64,000 bases of DNA from Anaerolineae bacterium (GTDB lineage Bacteria; Chloroflexota; Anaerolineae; Aggregatilineales; Phototrophicaceae). The stretch covers positions 62,001 through 126,000 of the forward strand of contig JAJEAA010000015.1 in the NCBI GenBank assembly GCA_022824365.1. Reading direction: 5' to 3'. Below the pieces are notes generated by a model. The model saw only the letters and a program-made list of their open reading frames with translations. It had not been told where the DNA came from and ran no database searches. This document shows, in pieces, positions 42,563 to 53,402 of this stretch (position 1 is the first letter of the stretch; every line of letters starts with the position of its first letter). Both the position numbers and the translations under genes were made by a program.

Positions 42563-43516
42563 CTACAATCCTCGATAAGCCGCGTACCACTCCCAGGCGC
42601 GGCGCAAACCCGCTCGGATATCGACCGCCGGCGCGAAGCCGAGCAGGTCGCGCGCCTTGCTATTGTCGCAGTAGGTAATCGGCGGGTCGCTCAAGGGCGT
42701 CGGCGCGGAGACGGTGTTGAGGCGCTTGCCGGAATACTCTTCGATAAGTTCGACGAAGTCTGTCAGCGAGATGGGCGCGCCACAGCCGAGGTTGATGATC
42801 TCGTAACCCAGCGGCTTATCCAGCGCGGCCAGGACGCCGGCGACGGTATCGTCAATGTAAGTCCAGTCGCGGTGGATGTCGCCGCCGTTGAAGAGCTTGA
42901 TTTGCGCGCCGGTCTGGGTCGCTTCCATCAAGCGCCAGGGCATCATGTCCGGGCGGCCCGCGGGACCGTAGACGTTGAAGAAGCGCAGGCAGGTCACGTT
43001 CATGCCGGCGAGATTGTGGTAGCTGTGGGCGAGCATTTCGGCGGCGCGTTTGCTGGCGGGATAAGCGGCGAGCGGACGATCGGCGGTATCGGTCTCGACG
43101 AAGGGCAGGGTCTTCGTCTCGCCGTAGACGGAGGAGGTCGAGGCGAGTACGTATTGTTCGATGCCGGCGCTCTTTGCCGCTTCGAGCAGGTTCAGCGTGC
43201 CGGTCAAGTTGACATCGAGGTATAAGCCGGGCTGATTGACGCTGGCGCGGACGCCGGGCATCGCCGCCAGGTGCGCCACGCGGGCGACGCCGTGCTCGGC
43301 GAAGAGGCGCTTAATCAGTTCGGCATCGCGGATATCGCCTTCGACCATGACGCAGTTGTCATATTCGCTCAGTCGCGCGGCGTTATGACGCTTGATGGCG
43401 GGGTCGTAATAGTCGTTGAAGTTGTCGATGGCGACGACGCGTTGGCCGTGGGCGAGCAGTTCGGCGGCGAGGTGACTGCCAATGAAGCCGGCCCCGCCGG
43501 TGATGAGATAAGTCAT
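42563..43516 (-). CDS. NAD-dependent nucleotide-sugar epimerase/dehydratase
   Basis: 317 residues. Rossmann motif G-G-A-G-F-I-G-S-H at the N-terminus, catalytic Ser/Thr in A-S-T-S-S-V-Y-G and Y-P-A-S-K (YxxxK), then R-F-F-N-V-Y-G-P. The sequence is close to UDP-glucuronate/UDP-glucose 4-epimerases of the extended SDR family. It should make a nucleotide sugar for surface glycans. It stands alone; the ABC-2 exporter downstream of its start is separated by 43 nt on the same strand and could be linked. Confidence 0.88.
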   Translation of the reverse strand: MTYLITGGAGFIGSHLAAELLAHGQRVVAIDNFNDYYDPAIKRHNAARLSEYDNCVMVEGDIRDAELIKRLFAEHGVARVAHLAAMPGVRASVNQPGLYLDVNLTGTLNLLEAAKSAGIEQYVLASTSSVYGETKTLPFVETDTADRPLAAYPASKRAAEMLAHSYHNLAGMNVTCLRFFNVYGPAGRPDMMPWRLMEATQTGAQIKLFNGGDIHRDWTYIDDTVAGVLAALDKPLGYEIINLGCGAPISLTDFVELIEEYSGKRLNTVSAPTPLSDPPITYCDNSKARDLLGFAPAVDIRAGLRRAWEWYAAYRGL

Positions 43517-43559
43517 GATTCCCCCTTTGATTTGCCCAATCTACCGACGCGGCAGCCGG

Positions 43560-44333
43560 TCATCGCAGCGAATGGCTGGCGCGCCAATCCAGCTTTTTCC
43601 CGACCACATAGAAGACACAGAGAGTAAAACCGAAAAGGATGGCTAAATCCAGCGCGATCTGCTGATCCAGCGGACCGATCAAGGTTTGACGCAGCGCTGA
43701 AGCCGCCCGCGCCGCCGGATTGATGAGTCCGATCAGTCGCAAGACCTCCGGCAGGCGCTCGGCCGGGAACAAGACGGGACCCAAGCCGCCGAAGAGAAAA
43801 GCGGTCAAGACGCTCAGCGAGCCGCCTTGCTGGGAGCTGCCCACGCTGACGCCGATGAGGGCGCCGATAGCGGACATCGGCAGGACGCAAAGCGGCATGA
43901 CCAGCAACAGCAGCGGATGCGGCGCGAGGGAAATCCGCAAAAGAGCCGAGCCGACGACGAGCAGGGTGAGCAGAGCCGGCAGGGAGAGCAGGAAAAAGGC
44001 GATGATGATAGCCAGCATCAGCGTATGTTTGTGGACGGGCAAGGTGGCAAAATACTCGAGTGTGCCTTGAAAGCGCATGAACACCACATGGGACTGAATG
44101 TTGCCGAGATTGCCGAGCATCATGGACATCACCAGGCTGCCGCTGAAAATGATATGCAGGGCATCGGGACCGAGATCGCGAGCGTAAATCGACAAGCCGA
44201 TCATGCCAAAAAGCGGGACGCAGGCCCCCACCACCAGGATCGAGCGCCAGCTCCAGCGCCAGTTGCTCAACTCGATCAACACCAGGTCAATGAGTTGCAG
44301 CGGGAAGTTTTGCGCCCTAGACCGCGTCGACAT
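43560..44333 (-). CDS. ABC-2 type exporter permease
   Basis: 257 residues, six helices, with the ABC-2 pattern: a long first cytoplasmic segment, then a paired helix block around L-M-P-L-C-V-L-P-M-S-A-I-G and a late loop near F-P-A-E-R-L-P-E. It overlaps the ATP-binding gene by 17 nt, so the two are cotranslated. Cargo unknown; such pairs export drugs, polysaccharides or lipids. Confidence 0.85.
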   Translation of the reverse strand: MSTRSRAQNFPLQLIDLVLIELSNWRWSWRSILVVGACVPLFGMIGLSIYARDLGPDALHIIFSGSLVMSMMLGNLGNIQSHVVFMRFQGTLEYFATLPVHKHTLMLAIIIAFFLLSLPALLTLLVVGSALLRISLAPHPLLLLVMPLCVLPMSAIGALIGVSVGSSQQGGSLSVLTAFLFGGLGPVLFPAERLPEVLRLIGLINPAARAASALRQTLIGPLDQQIALDLAILFGFTLCVFYVVGKKLDWRASHSLR

Positions 44334-45225
44334 AATGAAAGTACAAATCCTCCAAAGTGGCCGAGCTCAGCTTCATATCGGTCAAGCGGTCGATATCCAA
44401 AGCGGCTGTGACAGCGCCCAGTTGATGCTGCTCGAGATAAATCTGCCAGCGCGTCTCCGTCAATTGGCGCGGGGCGAGATCAGCCGGCAGAGATGGCGCT
44501 TGACCCGGCTCGAAGGCGATCTCCAGGCGCAGTTTATTCTTGAGATTCCGCTTCAAAGCATGGGGCGCGCCCGTGACGATCAGTTCGCCCTGGTGCAGTA
44601 TACCCACCCGCTCGATGATCTTCTCAGCTTCGGCGGCGTCATGGGTGATGAAGATGATGGTTGTGCCGCGATCCCGGTTAAGCGCGCGCAGATTCTCCCA
44701 TACCAGACGCCGTTTCTGCGGATCGAGGTCATTCGTCGGCTCATCCAGAACCAATACCTTTGACAACGCGGCAGTCGCCACAGCCAGCCGCAGCAAACGC
44801 CGCTGCCCGCCGGAGAGACGCGAGCTAGTGTGGTCGCGCAGGTTTTCCATGTCCCAGAGTTTGAGCAGGCAATCGCGTTCGTCGAGGGCGGCGCTGCGCT
44901 TCATGCCCCGCAGATGGGCGCTGTAATAGAGCGCTTCCGCCACTGTCAATTGATTAAGGGAGTGGCTCTCCTGCGGCATATAGCCGACCAGCGAGGGCAG
45001 GTAGAGCGCCTCATGATCGAGGGGCTTGCCATAAAGGAGGATATCGCCGGAGCTGCTGGGCAAGAGGTTGACCATCTGCTTGATCAGGGTGGTCTTGCCG
45101 GCGCCGTTATCGCCCAGGATGCCGAAGATCTCGCCCTCGCGGACCTGGAAGCTGATGTCTTTATTCGCGGGTTCAGTCGCCCCGGGGTAGGTCTTCGCCA
45201 GGTTACGTACATCGTAGACGATCAT
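44317..45225 (-). CDS. ABC exporter ATP-binding protein
   Basis: 302 residues. Walker A G-D-N-G-A-G-K-T-T at about residue 37, signature L-S-G-G-Q-R-R near 136, Walker B V-L-V-L-D-E-P-T-N-D, and the H-loop in I-F-I-T-H-D. A C-terminal region of about 80 residues follows, as in CcmA/DrrA-type ABC-2 ATPases. It is the only ABC ATPase in the window and belongs to the exporter, not to the four importers. Confidence 0.92.
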   Translation of the reverse strand: MIVYDVRNLAKTYPGATEPANKDISFQVREGEIFGILGDNGAGKTTLIKQMVNLLPSSSGDILLYGKPLDHEALYLPSLVGYMPQESHSLNQLTVAEALYYSAHLRGMKRSAALDERDCLLKLWDMENLRDHTSSRLSGGQRRLLRLAVATAALSKVLVLDEPTNDLDPQKRRLVWENLRALNRDRGTTIIFITHDAAEAEKIIERVGILHQGELIVTGAPHALKRNLKNKLRLEIAFEPGQAPSLPADLAPRQLTETRWQIYLEQHQLGAVTAALDIDRLTDMKLSSATLEDLYFHYVDAV

Positions 45226-45352
45226 TCAGACTCCGGCTTGGACCAACTGAAGCGGAAAAGATTCTAATTCAGCATAAGATACAGTTCGCCGGGGCCAATT
45301 CCGCACTGCGACTGAGCCGGGGGCAGTCAATTTGCGCGCGCCGCCGCGACCT

Positions 45353-46387
<1,035 letters not shown>

Positions 46388-46477
46388 GTGATGCCCCGTT
46401 ATATTGACTCCCGTGATTCGCTAATTCTACATGGTTGTGACGGACATGCGATATGTCTACTTGCCCGCTAGCGCAAC

Positions 46478-47059
46478 TTACTCGCTGCGCCAACGGCCTG
46501 CCGCCCAAGTCCGCGCCCGTCGCACGAGCCATCTCGCGCCGATGATCATAGTCGCGGCCAGCGAATTAAAGGCGACATCGACCAGGTCAAAGACTCGGTT
46601 GGGCAGCAGGGACTGCACCCCCTCATCGAGCCAGCCGAGCAATATCGATATGACAAGCGCGAGGAGGGCCGGCGCGGGGACGCGACGACCATTGTCCCGC
46701 CGTTCCAGCAGCGCTTCGTGGACGAGAGCCGCCACCAAAGCGTACTCGAATAAGTGAGTGCGCTCCTCCCAGGAGCCCAGCCGCAGCCAAGCCAGCAGAT
46801 ATACGGCGAGGATGCCGATGCCGACCGCGATCTCGACGCGAGCGAGCCGCTTGTCCACGAAGAAGATCGGGATCAGCACCAGCAAAATCAGCAGCGCGAA
46901 AACGAGGTTGGCTTCCGCGCTTTCGATAAGGTCGGGACCCAATGCCGCCACGATGGCCGGCGTCTGACCCAGCGTGGCGTATATCGCTATCAGCACGATA
47001 AGGAGCGCAAGCCAGAGCCGGCGCTCTCGTTTGGAACTGAAGAAAGACATCTGATTCAC
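46478..47059 (-). CDS. VanZ-like membrane protein
   Basis: About 193 residues from GTG 47059 (or ATG 47050). Five hydrophobic segments are seen. The VanZ-family polar residues are kept: H-L-F-E-Y near residue 103, then G-W-L-D-E-G-V-Q-S and R-V-F-D-L-V-D-V-A-F-N-S. These form a conserved intramembrane cluster in the family, whose general biochemical role is unclear apart from teicoplanin resistance in VanZ itself. Confidence 0.8.
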   Translation of the reverse strand: MNQMSFFSSKRERRLWLALLIVLIAIYATLGQTPAIVAALGPDLIESAEANLVFALLILLVLIPIFFVDKRLARVEIAVGIGILAVYLLAWLRLGSWEERTHLFEYALVAALVHEALLERRDNGRRVPAPALLALVISILLGWLDEGVQSLLPNRVFDLVDVAFNSLAATMIIGARWLVRRARTWAAGRWRSE

Positions 47060-47376
47060 GAAGCTATGCAGTCATCAATAGGCATATATCGAAATACGTC
47101 ACATGACGCGGATCGTTGCATGCCCAGTCGGCAGCCCGTTTGCGCCCTCTTTATTAAGGGCTATCGTAGGGGCGACTCTGTGAGCCGCTCGCTGGTGAAA
47201 TCCGCTACAGATCGCTTTTTCCCCATGATTAACTTGGTCTTACTGAGGGTTTTTCTCTATCAAATATAGTCGACAAGTCGGCGACATTCGCCACCCCTGC
47301 AAAATTTTCTGCATAGCGCGCCGCGGCATGGCGGTGTATACTGCCGCCCGTTGCCCAGCTAACCGGTAAACCCCAT
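47060..47376. other. Divergent intergenic region between VanZ-like and DMT exporter genes
   Basis: Contains a partly decayed palindrome copy at 47166-47192 (GGCGACTC TGT GAGCCGCT) and an AT-rich stretch near 47215-47320. A TATACT lies at 47337-47342, 34 nt before the TTG start, but no convincing -35 element accompanies it. Confidence 0.5.
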
Positions 47377-48303
47377 TTGAATATCAAAGCCCTGCCCTAC
47401 GTCATCGTGCTCGCCCTCTTCTTCGGCTCATCGCTGGTCGTCTCTCGCTTCAGCGTTGGACAATACGAGCCCGCCACCTATATCGCCATCCGCATGATTA
47501 TCGCCAGCCTGATGTCCCTGCTGGTATACACGCTGACCACCGGCCGCCGCGTCCCGCGCGATCCAGTCCTGTGGAAACGGGCTGGATTGCTCGGCATCTT
47601 TGGCACCGCCCTGCCCATGACCACCGTCGTCTCCGCCCTGCAATACCAGTCCAGCGGCATCACATCGCTGCTGCTCACCACCGGACCGGCCTGCACCATC
47701 GCCATCGCCCATTTCATCCTGCCCGATGAGTTGCTCAACCGGCGCAAGATCATCGGCGTGACGCTGGCTTTGGGCGGCGCTTTCCTGCTCGCCCTCAGCG
47801 GCGAAAACGGCCTGCCCGATGTCGCCCAAGCCGACCCCAGGGGCTATCTGCTGGTCATCATCGGCATGATCTCCAGCTCGATCATGATCATATACGCGCG
47901 GAAAACCCTGCGCGGCTACGATGCCTTTGACGTCGGCAGCGTCCGCCTCTTCAGCACCGCCATCGTGATGCTGCCTTATTCCCTGTTGACGGTCGGCGTG
48001 GATTTCAGCCGCGTGGACGGCGCCGGCATCGCCGGGCTCATCTATGCCGCAGTGGTCGGCACCTTCCTCGGCTTCATGCTCTCCTTCTACAACATCAAAC
48101 GCTTCGGCGCCACGCCTACGGTCATGACCACCTATTTCATCCCCATCGTGGCCGGCATCGGCGGCATGCTGCTGCTGGGCGAAGAAATCACCGGCACGAT
48201 GATCCTCGGCATGATCGTCATCGTCGGCGGCATCGCCCTGGTGCAAGAATTCCGCGGTCCCGCCGGCTTGCTGCGCCGCTATCCCCATCGCGGCTCATAC
48301 TAA
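47377..48303 (+). CDS. DMT-superfamily (EamA) transporter
   Basis: 308 residues from a TTG start without a strong ribosome binding site, ten predicted helices in two EamA repeats (about 1-140 and 150-300). The start L-P-Y-V-I-V-L-A-L-F-F-G-S-S-L-V and the inner-repeat L-L-T-T-G-P-A are typical of drug/metabolite exporters of the RhaT/EamA type. Cargo cannot be told. Confidence 0.82.
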   Translation: MNIKALPYVIVLALFFGSSLVVSRFSVGQYEPATYIAIRMIIASLMSLLVYTLTTGRRVPRDPVLWKRAGLLGIFGTALPMTTVVSALQYQSSGITSLLLTTGPACTIAIAHFILPDELLNRRKIIGVTLALGGAFLLALSGENGLPDVAQADPRGYLLVIIGMISSSIMIIYARKTLRGYDAFDVGSVRLFSTAIVMLPYSLLTVGVDFSRVDGAGIAGLIYAAVVGTFLGFMLSFYNIKRFGATPTVMTTYFIPIVAGIGGMLLLGEEITGTMILGMIVIVGGIALVQEFRGPAGLLRRYPHRGSY

Positions 48304-48314
48304 ACCAGCCCGCT

Positions 48315-49076
48315 CTAACCCGCCTTGCAAGCCTCATAAGCCCCTTGCAGCCCCGCCTTCCAATCCCCCAAAGGCACAAACTCCTGCCCGACATAACCGG
48401 CAAAACCAGTCTCGGCGATGGCGCGACAGATCGCCGGATAATAAAGTTCCTGCCTCTCGTCAATCTCGTTGCGCCCGGGTACGCCCGCCGTATGATAATG
48501 CGCGAACCACTGATGATTGTCGCGGATCGTCTGGATGACATCGCCTTCCATGACCTGCATGTGATAAATATCGTATAACAACCGCGCCTTGGGCGAATCC
48601 ACCGCCGAGACGACTTCCACGCCCCAGGCGGTTCGGTCGCACTGATAATCGGGATGATTCACCTTGGAGTTCAGCAATTCCAGGATCAGCATCACGCCGG
48701 CCGACTCCGCCATGCGCGCCAGCGGCTCCAGATGCTTGATCGCGTTCTCCGCCCCAGTCGCATCGTCCAAGCCTTCGCGATTGCCGCTGAAGCAGATCAT
48801 GTTCGGGATATCCCAATCGACCGCCAGCTTCAAGCTGGCCTCGGCCTGCCGCTTGATGTCCTCCCAGTATTTATCATGGCTGATGCCCTGCTCCAGCGGC
48901 ACATGCAGTTGATGCGCCGCAATCTTCATGCCCTGGTCGCGTATCAGCCCGAAGCGCTCCACCGGCACAAGTTCAAAGGCGGTGTAGCCGATCGCCTTGC
49001 AGGTCTGAATCAACTCCAGCGGCTCAATATCAAGCCCGCTGTAACACCACCAGGATACCGATTGTTCGTATGTCAT
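48315..49076 (-). CDS. Hydroxypyruvate isomerase-like TIM-barrel protein (xylose-isomerase-like family)
   Basis: 253 residues. The Hyi-type metal site is seen: L-E-L-L-N-S-K-V-N-H-P-D-Y-Q, then D-I-Y-H-M-Q, H-T-A-G-V-P-G-R-N-E-I-D and a late G-Q-E-F. These supply the Glu, Asp, His and Glu ligands. It interconverts a 2-hydroxy-3-oxo acid with its keto form or acts on a related ketose. It starts 4 nt after the RecJ stop, so it seems to be the last gene of that operon, a surprising partner for DNA repair genes. Confidence 0.85.
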   Translation of the reverse strand: MTYEQSVSWWCYSGLDIEPLELIQTCKAIGYTAFELVPVERFGLIRDQGMKIAAHQLHVPLEQGISHDKYWEDIKRQAEASLKLAVDWDIPNMICFSGNREGLDDATGAENAIKHLEPLARMAESAGVMLILELLNSKVNHPDYQCDRTAWGVEVVSAVDSPKARLLYDIYHMQVMEGDVIQTIRDNHQWFAHYHTAGVPGRNEIDERQELYYPAICRAIAETGFAGYVGQEFVPLGDWKAGLQGAYEACKAG

Positions 49077-49080
49077 TTCC

Positions 49081-51375
49081 CTAACCTGTTGTCGCTTCCA
49101 TATCCATACTCAACCAATAATTGCGATACGCCCGGCTCTCCCGCAGAATCATTTCCAGCCGCCTCCGCAGCCGCCCCAAATCCTCCCCGGGCCGGGCATC
49201 CGCAGGCTGCAAGTGAACCAGGCCGCTCTCCGACGCCTGATAATCAAGTTTACCCAGCGCGCGCAGCAACTGCAATCCGGTCCGAGCGGCCCCCTCCCCT
49301 TGACCGCAAGCCGCCGCCAAGGCTGCCAGGTCCGCCGCGCCCTCCCGCTGACTGATGCTGTACTTCACCAAACCCGCCAGCCGCTCCAGGAAACCGGCCA
49401 GGCTTTCCGCCTCTCCCCGCGCGCCAAAGAGGATCAGCCGCTCCGGGTTCACTGTCGCCAGCGCCGCCGCCCAAACCTCCGGCGATGGCGGCGCCGACCA
49501 GACAATCAGCGTCTCGCTCGCGCGCAAACCCAGGCGGTTGACCGCGCCTTCGATGCGATCCGCTTCCGCCCAGACCAAAGCCGACGGATGCCATTCCCGC
49601 GCTCCCGCCAGCTCGCTCAGCGCCTTCTCGCCCCCCCGATAATCGACCACTTCATAACTCGCTTCATCCGCCCGCAAATTGGCCGGCGCCGCCTCCTGCT
49701 GCCGGAAATCCAGCCATTCCACCAAAGGCTTCCGCTCGCCCTTGTAGACGCTCGTCCGCAAGGTATAAGCCAGGTCGAAGCGCCCCCTCGGCAAATCCTG
49801 CCCCGCCCCCCGCCACCAGATCACCCGCTGCTGATTGCCCGCCTCGTCCTCGACTTCCACTTGCAGGTGCTCGCCCCGTCTTCCCAAACCCTTCCGGCTG
49901 ACCAGCTTGAGCTCGCTCGTGACCAGCGTCAGCGGCGGATTGCCATTGCCGAAGGGCGCCAGGCGTTCAATGTCCCGCGTCAACTCAAGCGATATCTCGC
50001 CCAGGGACAGCCTGCCGTCAATCGTCAGCGGCGGCGTCGGCGGCGCGTCCATCGCGCGGATGACTCGCGAGAGCTCCCGCCGGAACTCGAATATAGAATC
50101 CGCTGGCAAGCTCATCCCCGCTGCCATCCTGTGCCCGCCATAACGTTTCAGCAGCCCGGATACTTGCCCCAGCGCCCCGGTGATATCTACCCCCGCCACC
50201 GAGCGCGCCGAGCCCCGAGCGGTCTCAGCCGGCACGGCGAGCAGCACCGTCGGCAACTCGAATTCTTCGACCAGGCGGCTGGCCACAATGCCGATGACGC
50301 CGCTATGCCAGTCTTCGTGGCTCAATACCAGCACGGCATAATCCAGCAGCCAGGGCTCCGCCTCGATCTGCGCGATGGCGGACTGATAAACTTGATTCGA
50401 TAAATACTTGCGGCGTTCATTGGCGCTTTCCAGAGCCTGCGCCAGGACGCGCGCCCGGGTCCAATCATCCGTCGTCAAAAGCTCCACCGCCGGATTGGCA
50501 TCCTCGAGCCGACCCAAAGCATTCAAACGCGGCCCGATGGCGAAGCCGATATGCCCCTCGTTGAGCTCAGCCGCCGGTATCTCCGCCCGCTCCAGGATCG
50601 CCCGTATGCCCAATCGCCGATTCTCGCGTAATCGCGCCAAGCCCCGCTGCAAGAGATAACGCGTATCATCAACTTGCGCCATCACATCGGCCACGATGCC
50701 CAGCGCGACCAGGTCAAGCAGGTCAGCGCTCGCCTCCCCGCCATACAGCGCTTCGATGAGCTTGTAAGCCACGCCCACGCCCGGCAATTCCCGCAGCGCA
50801 TGGCCCTCCGGCAGACGCTGTGGATTGACGACCGCGACCGCCGCCGGCAGTTGCTCCGGCAGGGCATGATGATCCGTGATAATCACATCGACGCCCCGGC
50901 TGCCGCAGACATCAACCGCCTCATGCGCGCTCATGCCGGTATCGCAAGTCAGCAACAGGTCAACGCCGCCGGCCAGCTTATTCTTGAGCGTCGGGAGATG
51001 AATCCCATGCCCCTCGCTGAAGCGATTCGGCACATGGTAGCTGACATTCCCGCCCCGCCGCTTCAAAGCCGAATAGAGCAAGGCGGTCGCCGTCTGCCCA
51101 TCGACATCGAAGTCGCCCCAGATCAAAATCCGCTCTTTGTCGCCCAGCGCCCGTCGCAGCCTTTCGGCAGCGCGATCCATATCCGGCAGTTCATCCGCCG
51201 GCGCCGGCGAATAATGCTCGACGGATAGAAAGCGTCGCGCCTCAACCGCCGTCAGGATGCCCTTGCGCGCCAGATGCTCCGCCACCAAGCCATGTCCGCC
51301 GACAGCATCGCGCAGCGCCGCGGGCGTCTCAACCGGCGTCGGTTCCGCCCAGTCCCGCTTCCGCCCCTTTATCAC
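49081..51375 (-). CDS. recJ: RecJ-type single-stranded-DNA exonuclease
   Basis: 764 residues from a GTG that overlaps the stop of the enolase gene by 4 nt (GTGA). DHH-phosphoesterase motifs are complete: D-F-D-V-D-G near residue 85, T-C-D-T-G-M-S, D-H-H-A-L-P near 168 and then the DHHA1 region with R-L-N-A-L-G-R. An extra C-terminal domain of about 200 residues follows the core, longer than the E. coli protein. It degrades ssDNA 5' to 3' in recombination and repair; the upstream helicase and nuclease genes fit that role. Confidence 0.93.
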   Translation of the reverse strand: MIKGRKRDWAEPTPVETPAALRDAVGGHGLVAEHLARKGILTAVEARRFLSVEHYSPAPADELPDMDRAAERLRRALGDKERILIWGDFDVDGQTATALLYSALKRRGGNVSYHVPNRFSEGHGIHLPTLKNKLAGGVDLLLTCDTGMSAHEAVDVCGSRGVDVIITDHHALPEQLPAAVAVVNPQRLPEGHALRELPGVGVAYKLIEALYGGEASADLLDLVALGIVADVMAQVDDTRYLLQRGLARLRENRRLGIRAILERAEIPAAELNEGHIGFAIGPRLNALGRLEDANPAVELLTTDDWTRARVLAQALESANERRKYLSNQVYQSAIAQIEAEPWLLDYAVLVLSHEDWHSGVIGIVASRLVEEFELPTVLLAVPAETARGSARSVAGVDITGALGQVSGLLKRYGGHRMAAGMSLPADSIFEFRRELSRVIRAMDAPPTPPLTIDGRLSLGEISLELTRDIERLAPFGNGNPPLTLVTSELKLVSRKGLGRRGEHLQVEVEDEAGNQQRVIWWRGAGQDLPRGRFDLAYTLRTSVYKGERKPLVEWLDFRQQEAAPANLRADEASYEVVDYRGGEKALSELAGAREWHPSALVWAEADRIEGAVNRLGLRASETLIVWSAPPSPEVWAAALATVNPERLILFGARGEAESLAGFLERLAGLVKYSISQREGAADLAALAAACGQGEGAARTGLQLLRALGKLDYQASESGLVHLQPADARPGEDLGRLRRRLEMILRESRAYRNYWLSMDMEATTG

Positions 51376-52565
51376 CCCGCCAACACCCGCTCCTCAAGCA
51401 CGGTCAAACCCTCCTCCGCCAGGTCCATCGTCAAGCCCGGCGCCGTCGGCAACTCAATATGCCCATCGACCGGCGCGAGCTTGTGCTTGTAGAAGACATT
51501 GGTCATGCGGCCAATCTGAAACAGCCACTCCTGTATCGGGCAGGTGCTCAGCGCCTGCGAGGCGATCAGATGCGTCGAGGGCCAGCCGCCATGATGCGGG
51601 ATGACCGGGATGGCATAAGCCGAGGCTAGCGCGCAGATCTTCGCCATCTCGCTGATGCCGCCCGCCCAGGTCACATCCGCCTGCAATATATCCACCGCCC
51701 CCGCGTCCAGCAGCGCCTTGATGCCCCAGCGTGTATATTCATGCTCGCCCCCGCTGATGAAAACGCCGCTGACCGAACGCCGCAGCTCGGCATATTGCGG
51801 GATCAAATCCGCCAGCACCGGCTCCTCGAACCAGGTGGGCCGATACTCCCGCGACAACTCGACCATGCGCTGCGTATAAGGTACGCTCCAACTGCTCCAG
51901 GCATCAAACATCAAATCGGCATCCGGTCCGGCCGCTTCCCGCGCCGCTCGAATCACCGCCAGATTCTTGCGAATCCCCGGCTCGCCGTCTTTGGGCGCGC
52001 AAGGCATAAACCACTTGAAAGCGGTGAAACCCTGCGCCAGGAAATGCCGCGTCCGTTCGATCACCTTATTCGGCTCGACCGAATAACCCAGCATCGAGGC
52101 ATAAGCCCGAATCCGAGGACGGGACGGACCGCCCAGCAATTGATAAACCGGCGCGCCCAGCAGCTTGCCCTTGAGATCCCACAGCGCCAGATCCACCTTG
52201 CTCAGCGCCATCATGCCCGTGCCCTTGCGCCCGTGAATCGCGTGGCGGTACATCTTGTCCCAGATGCGCTCAATCGCATGTGGGTCTTCGCCGATGAGCA
52301 AATCCGCGAAATAACGCCGGATGATAGCCAGGTCTTCATCGCCCACCGGTCCGCAGATGCCGGTCGTGCCGTCGTCAGTGTCAATGAGCAAGAAATGCGC
52401 CTCGACGCTGTAGGGCGGTCCGCTAGATGTGTCGAGGGGCCAGCGCGGATCCTCCGCCAATTCCGGGTAGATACTCTCCGGGCGCGAAAGATGCGCCTCG
52501 CCCAGCGGCTCCTGATAATCCCACTCGGCGGCGACATGCAGGCTGCGTACGCGGTCGATTTTCAT
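51372..52565 (-). CDS. Enolase-superfamily dehydratase (L-rhamnonate dehydratase-like)
   Basis: 397 residues from the ATG at 52565, with GGAG 8 nt upstream; a GTG at 52574 is less likely. The MR-subgroup residues are seen as F-K-W-F, D-L-M-F-D-A-W-S-S-W, W-F-E-E-P, G-G-E-H-E-Y-T-R and I-P-H-H-G-G. The D-A-W-x-S-W and G-E-H-E-x-T-R strings are characteristic of rhamnonate dehydratases. It would dehydrate an aldonic acid. It lies between a DNA nuclease gene (12 nt) and recJ (overlap), so it is in a DNA repair operon, an odd setting. Confidence 0.87.
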   Translation of the reverse strand: MKIDRVRSLHVAAEWDYQEPLGEAHLSRPESIYPELAEDPRWPLDTSSGPPYSVEAHFLLIDTDDGTTGICGPVGDEDLAIIRRYFADLLIGEDPHAIERIWDKMYRHAIHGRKGTGMMALSKVDLALWDLKGKLLGAPVYQLLGGPSRPRIRAYASMLGYSVEPNKVIERTRHFLAQGFTAFKWFMPCAPKDGEPGIRKNLAVIRAAREAAGPDADLMFDAWSSWSVPYTQRMVELSREYRPTWFEEPVLADLIPQYAELRRSVSGVFISGGEHEYTRWGIKALLDAGAVDILQADVTWAGGISEMAKICALASAYAIPVIPHHGGWPSTHLIASQALSTCPIQEWLFQIGRMTNVFYKHKLAPVDGHIELPTAPGLTMDLAEEGLTVLEERVLAG

Positions 52566-52577
52566 GGGTCTCACTCC

Positions 52578-53402
52578 TTAAAACTCAATCTCCGCAATCT
52601 GATCAAAATCCAACTCAATACTCCCTTCTTCTTCCGCCTCACCATCCTCCATGTACTCGCTCAAATCCCCCGCCTCGCCGCGGCCGCAGAACGCGCGATA
52701 CGTGCAGAACCGGCAGCGCCGCTCATCCTCCGTCAGCGGAAACGCCTCCGCCTCGCCGATCGCCTCCATCATCTCCAGCAAACGCGCCTCATCCTCCTCC
52801 ATCCGCGCCGCCGAATACTCCAGACTGACGCGCTGCCCGCCCTGCGCCACATAAACATAATCCATGCGAATCCGCTCCGGCGGGATCGTCTCGCCGCCAT
52901 ACAAATGCGCCCCCGCCTTCGCCAGCACATAACGATAGACCACCGTCTGCATCCGCCCCTGCAAATACCCCCGCGATGGAACGCGCTCGCCCGTCTTCCA
53001 ATCCACGATGACCGCCGCCCCGCCCGGCTCCAGCGCCAGCAGGTCATACTTCGCCAGCAAACGCTGACCGCCCAGCATCGTCTGCAACGTGATCTCGGCA
53101 TGACGCTCCGGCGGCAGATCCGCCAAGCCATGGCTCAGATAAGTCTCCCACCAGCGCCCCAAATCATCATCATCCGCCAGCGACCGCGAGAGCAAATCCG
53201 CCGGCACGCCCAACAAATGATGCTGCGCCAGCTTGTGGAAGCGGTTGCCCCGCCGCAGCCCCTCTTCATATTCCAGCCACTGATTCACTTCCAGCGCCGG
53301 ATAACGCAGCCGCTTGATATAGCGCAGTTCGAAGCGCCGCGCGCAATCGGCGTAATCGCCCAGGCTGCCCTGCGTGAAAGCGAAATCAGCGTCCAGCAGC
53401 AT
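52578..53402 (-). CDS. Cas4/AddB-like Fe-S PD-(D/E)XK nuclease
   Basis: 274 residues from the ATG at 53402 with AAGGAG upstream, overlapping the helicase gene by 17 nt; a longer frame to 53474 is rejected. A Cys in D-Y-A-D-C-A-R-R-F near residue 22 and three in C-R-F-C-T-Y-R-A-F-C near 248 form the usual four-cysteine iron-sulfur cluster around the nuclease. The active site is in L-D-L-L-A-L-E-P... V-I-V-D-W-K-T-G (D-W-K of PD-(D/E)XK). It looks like the nuclease half of an AddAB-type enzyme carried as a separate protein. Confidence 0.87.
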   Translation of the reverse strand: MLLDADFAFTQGSLGDYADCARRFELRYIKRLRYPALEVNQWLEYEEGLRRGNRFHKLAQHHLLGVPADLLSRSLADDDDLGRWWETYLSHGLADLPPERHAEITLQTMLGGQRLLAKYDLLALEPGGAAVIVDWKTGERVPSRGYLQGRMQTVVYRYVLAKAGAHLYGGETIPPERIRMDYVYVAQGGQRVSLEYSAARMEEDEARLLEMMEAIGEAEAFPLTEDERRCRFCTYRAFCGRGEAGDLSEYMEDGEAEEEGSIELDFDQIAEIEF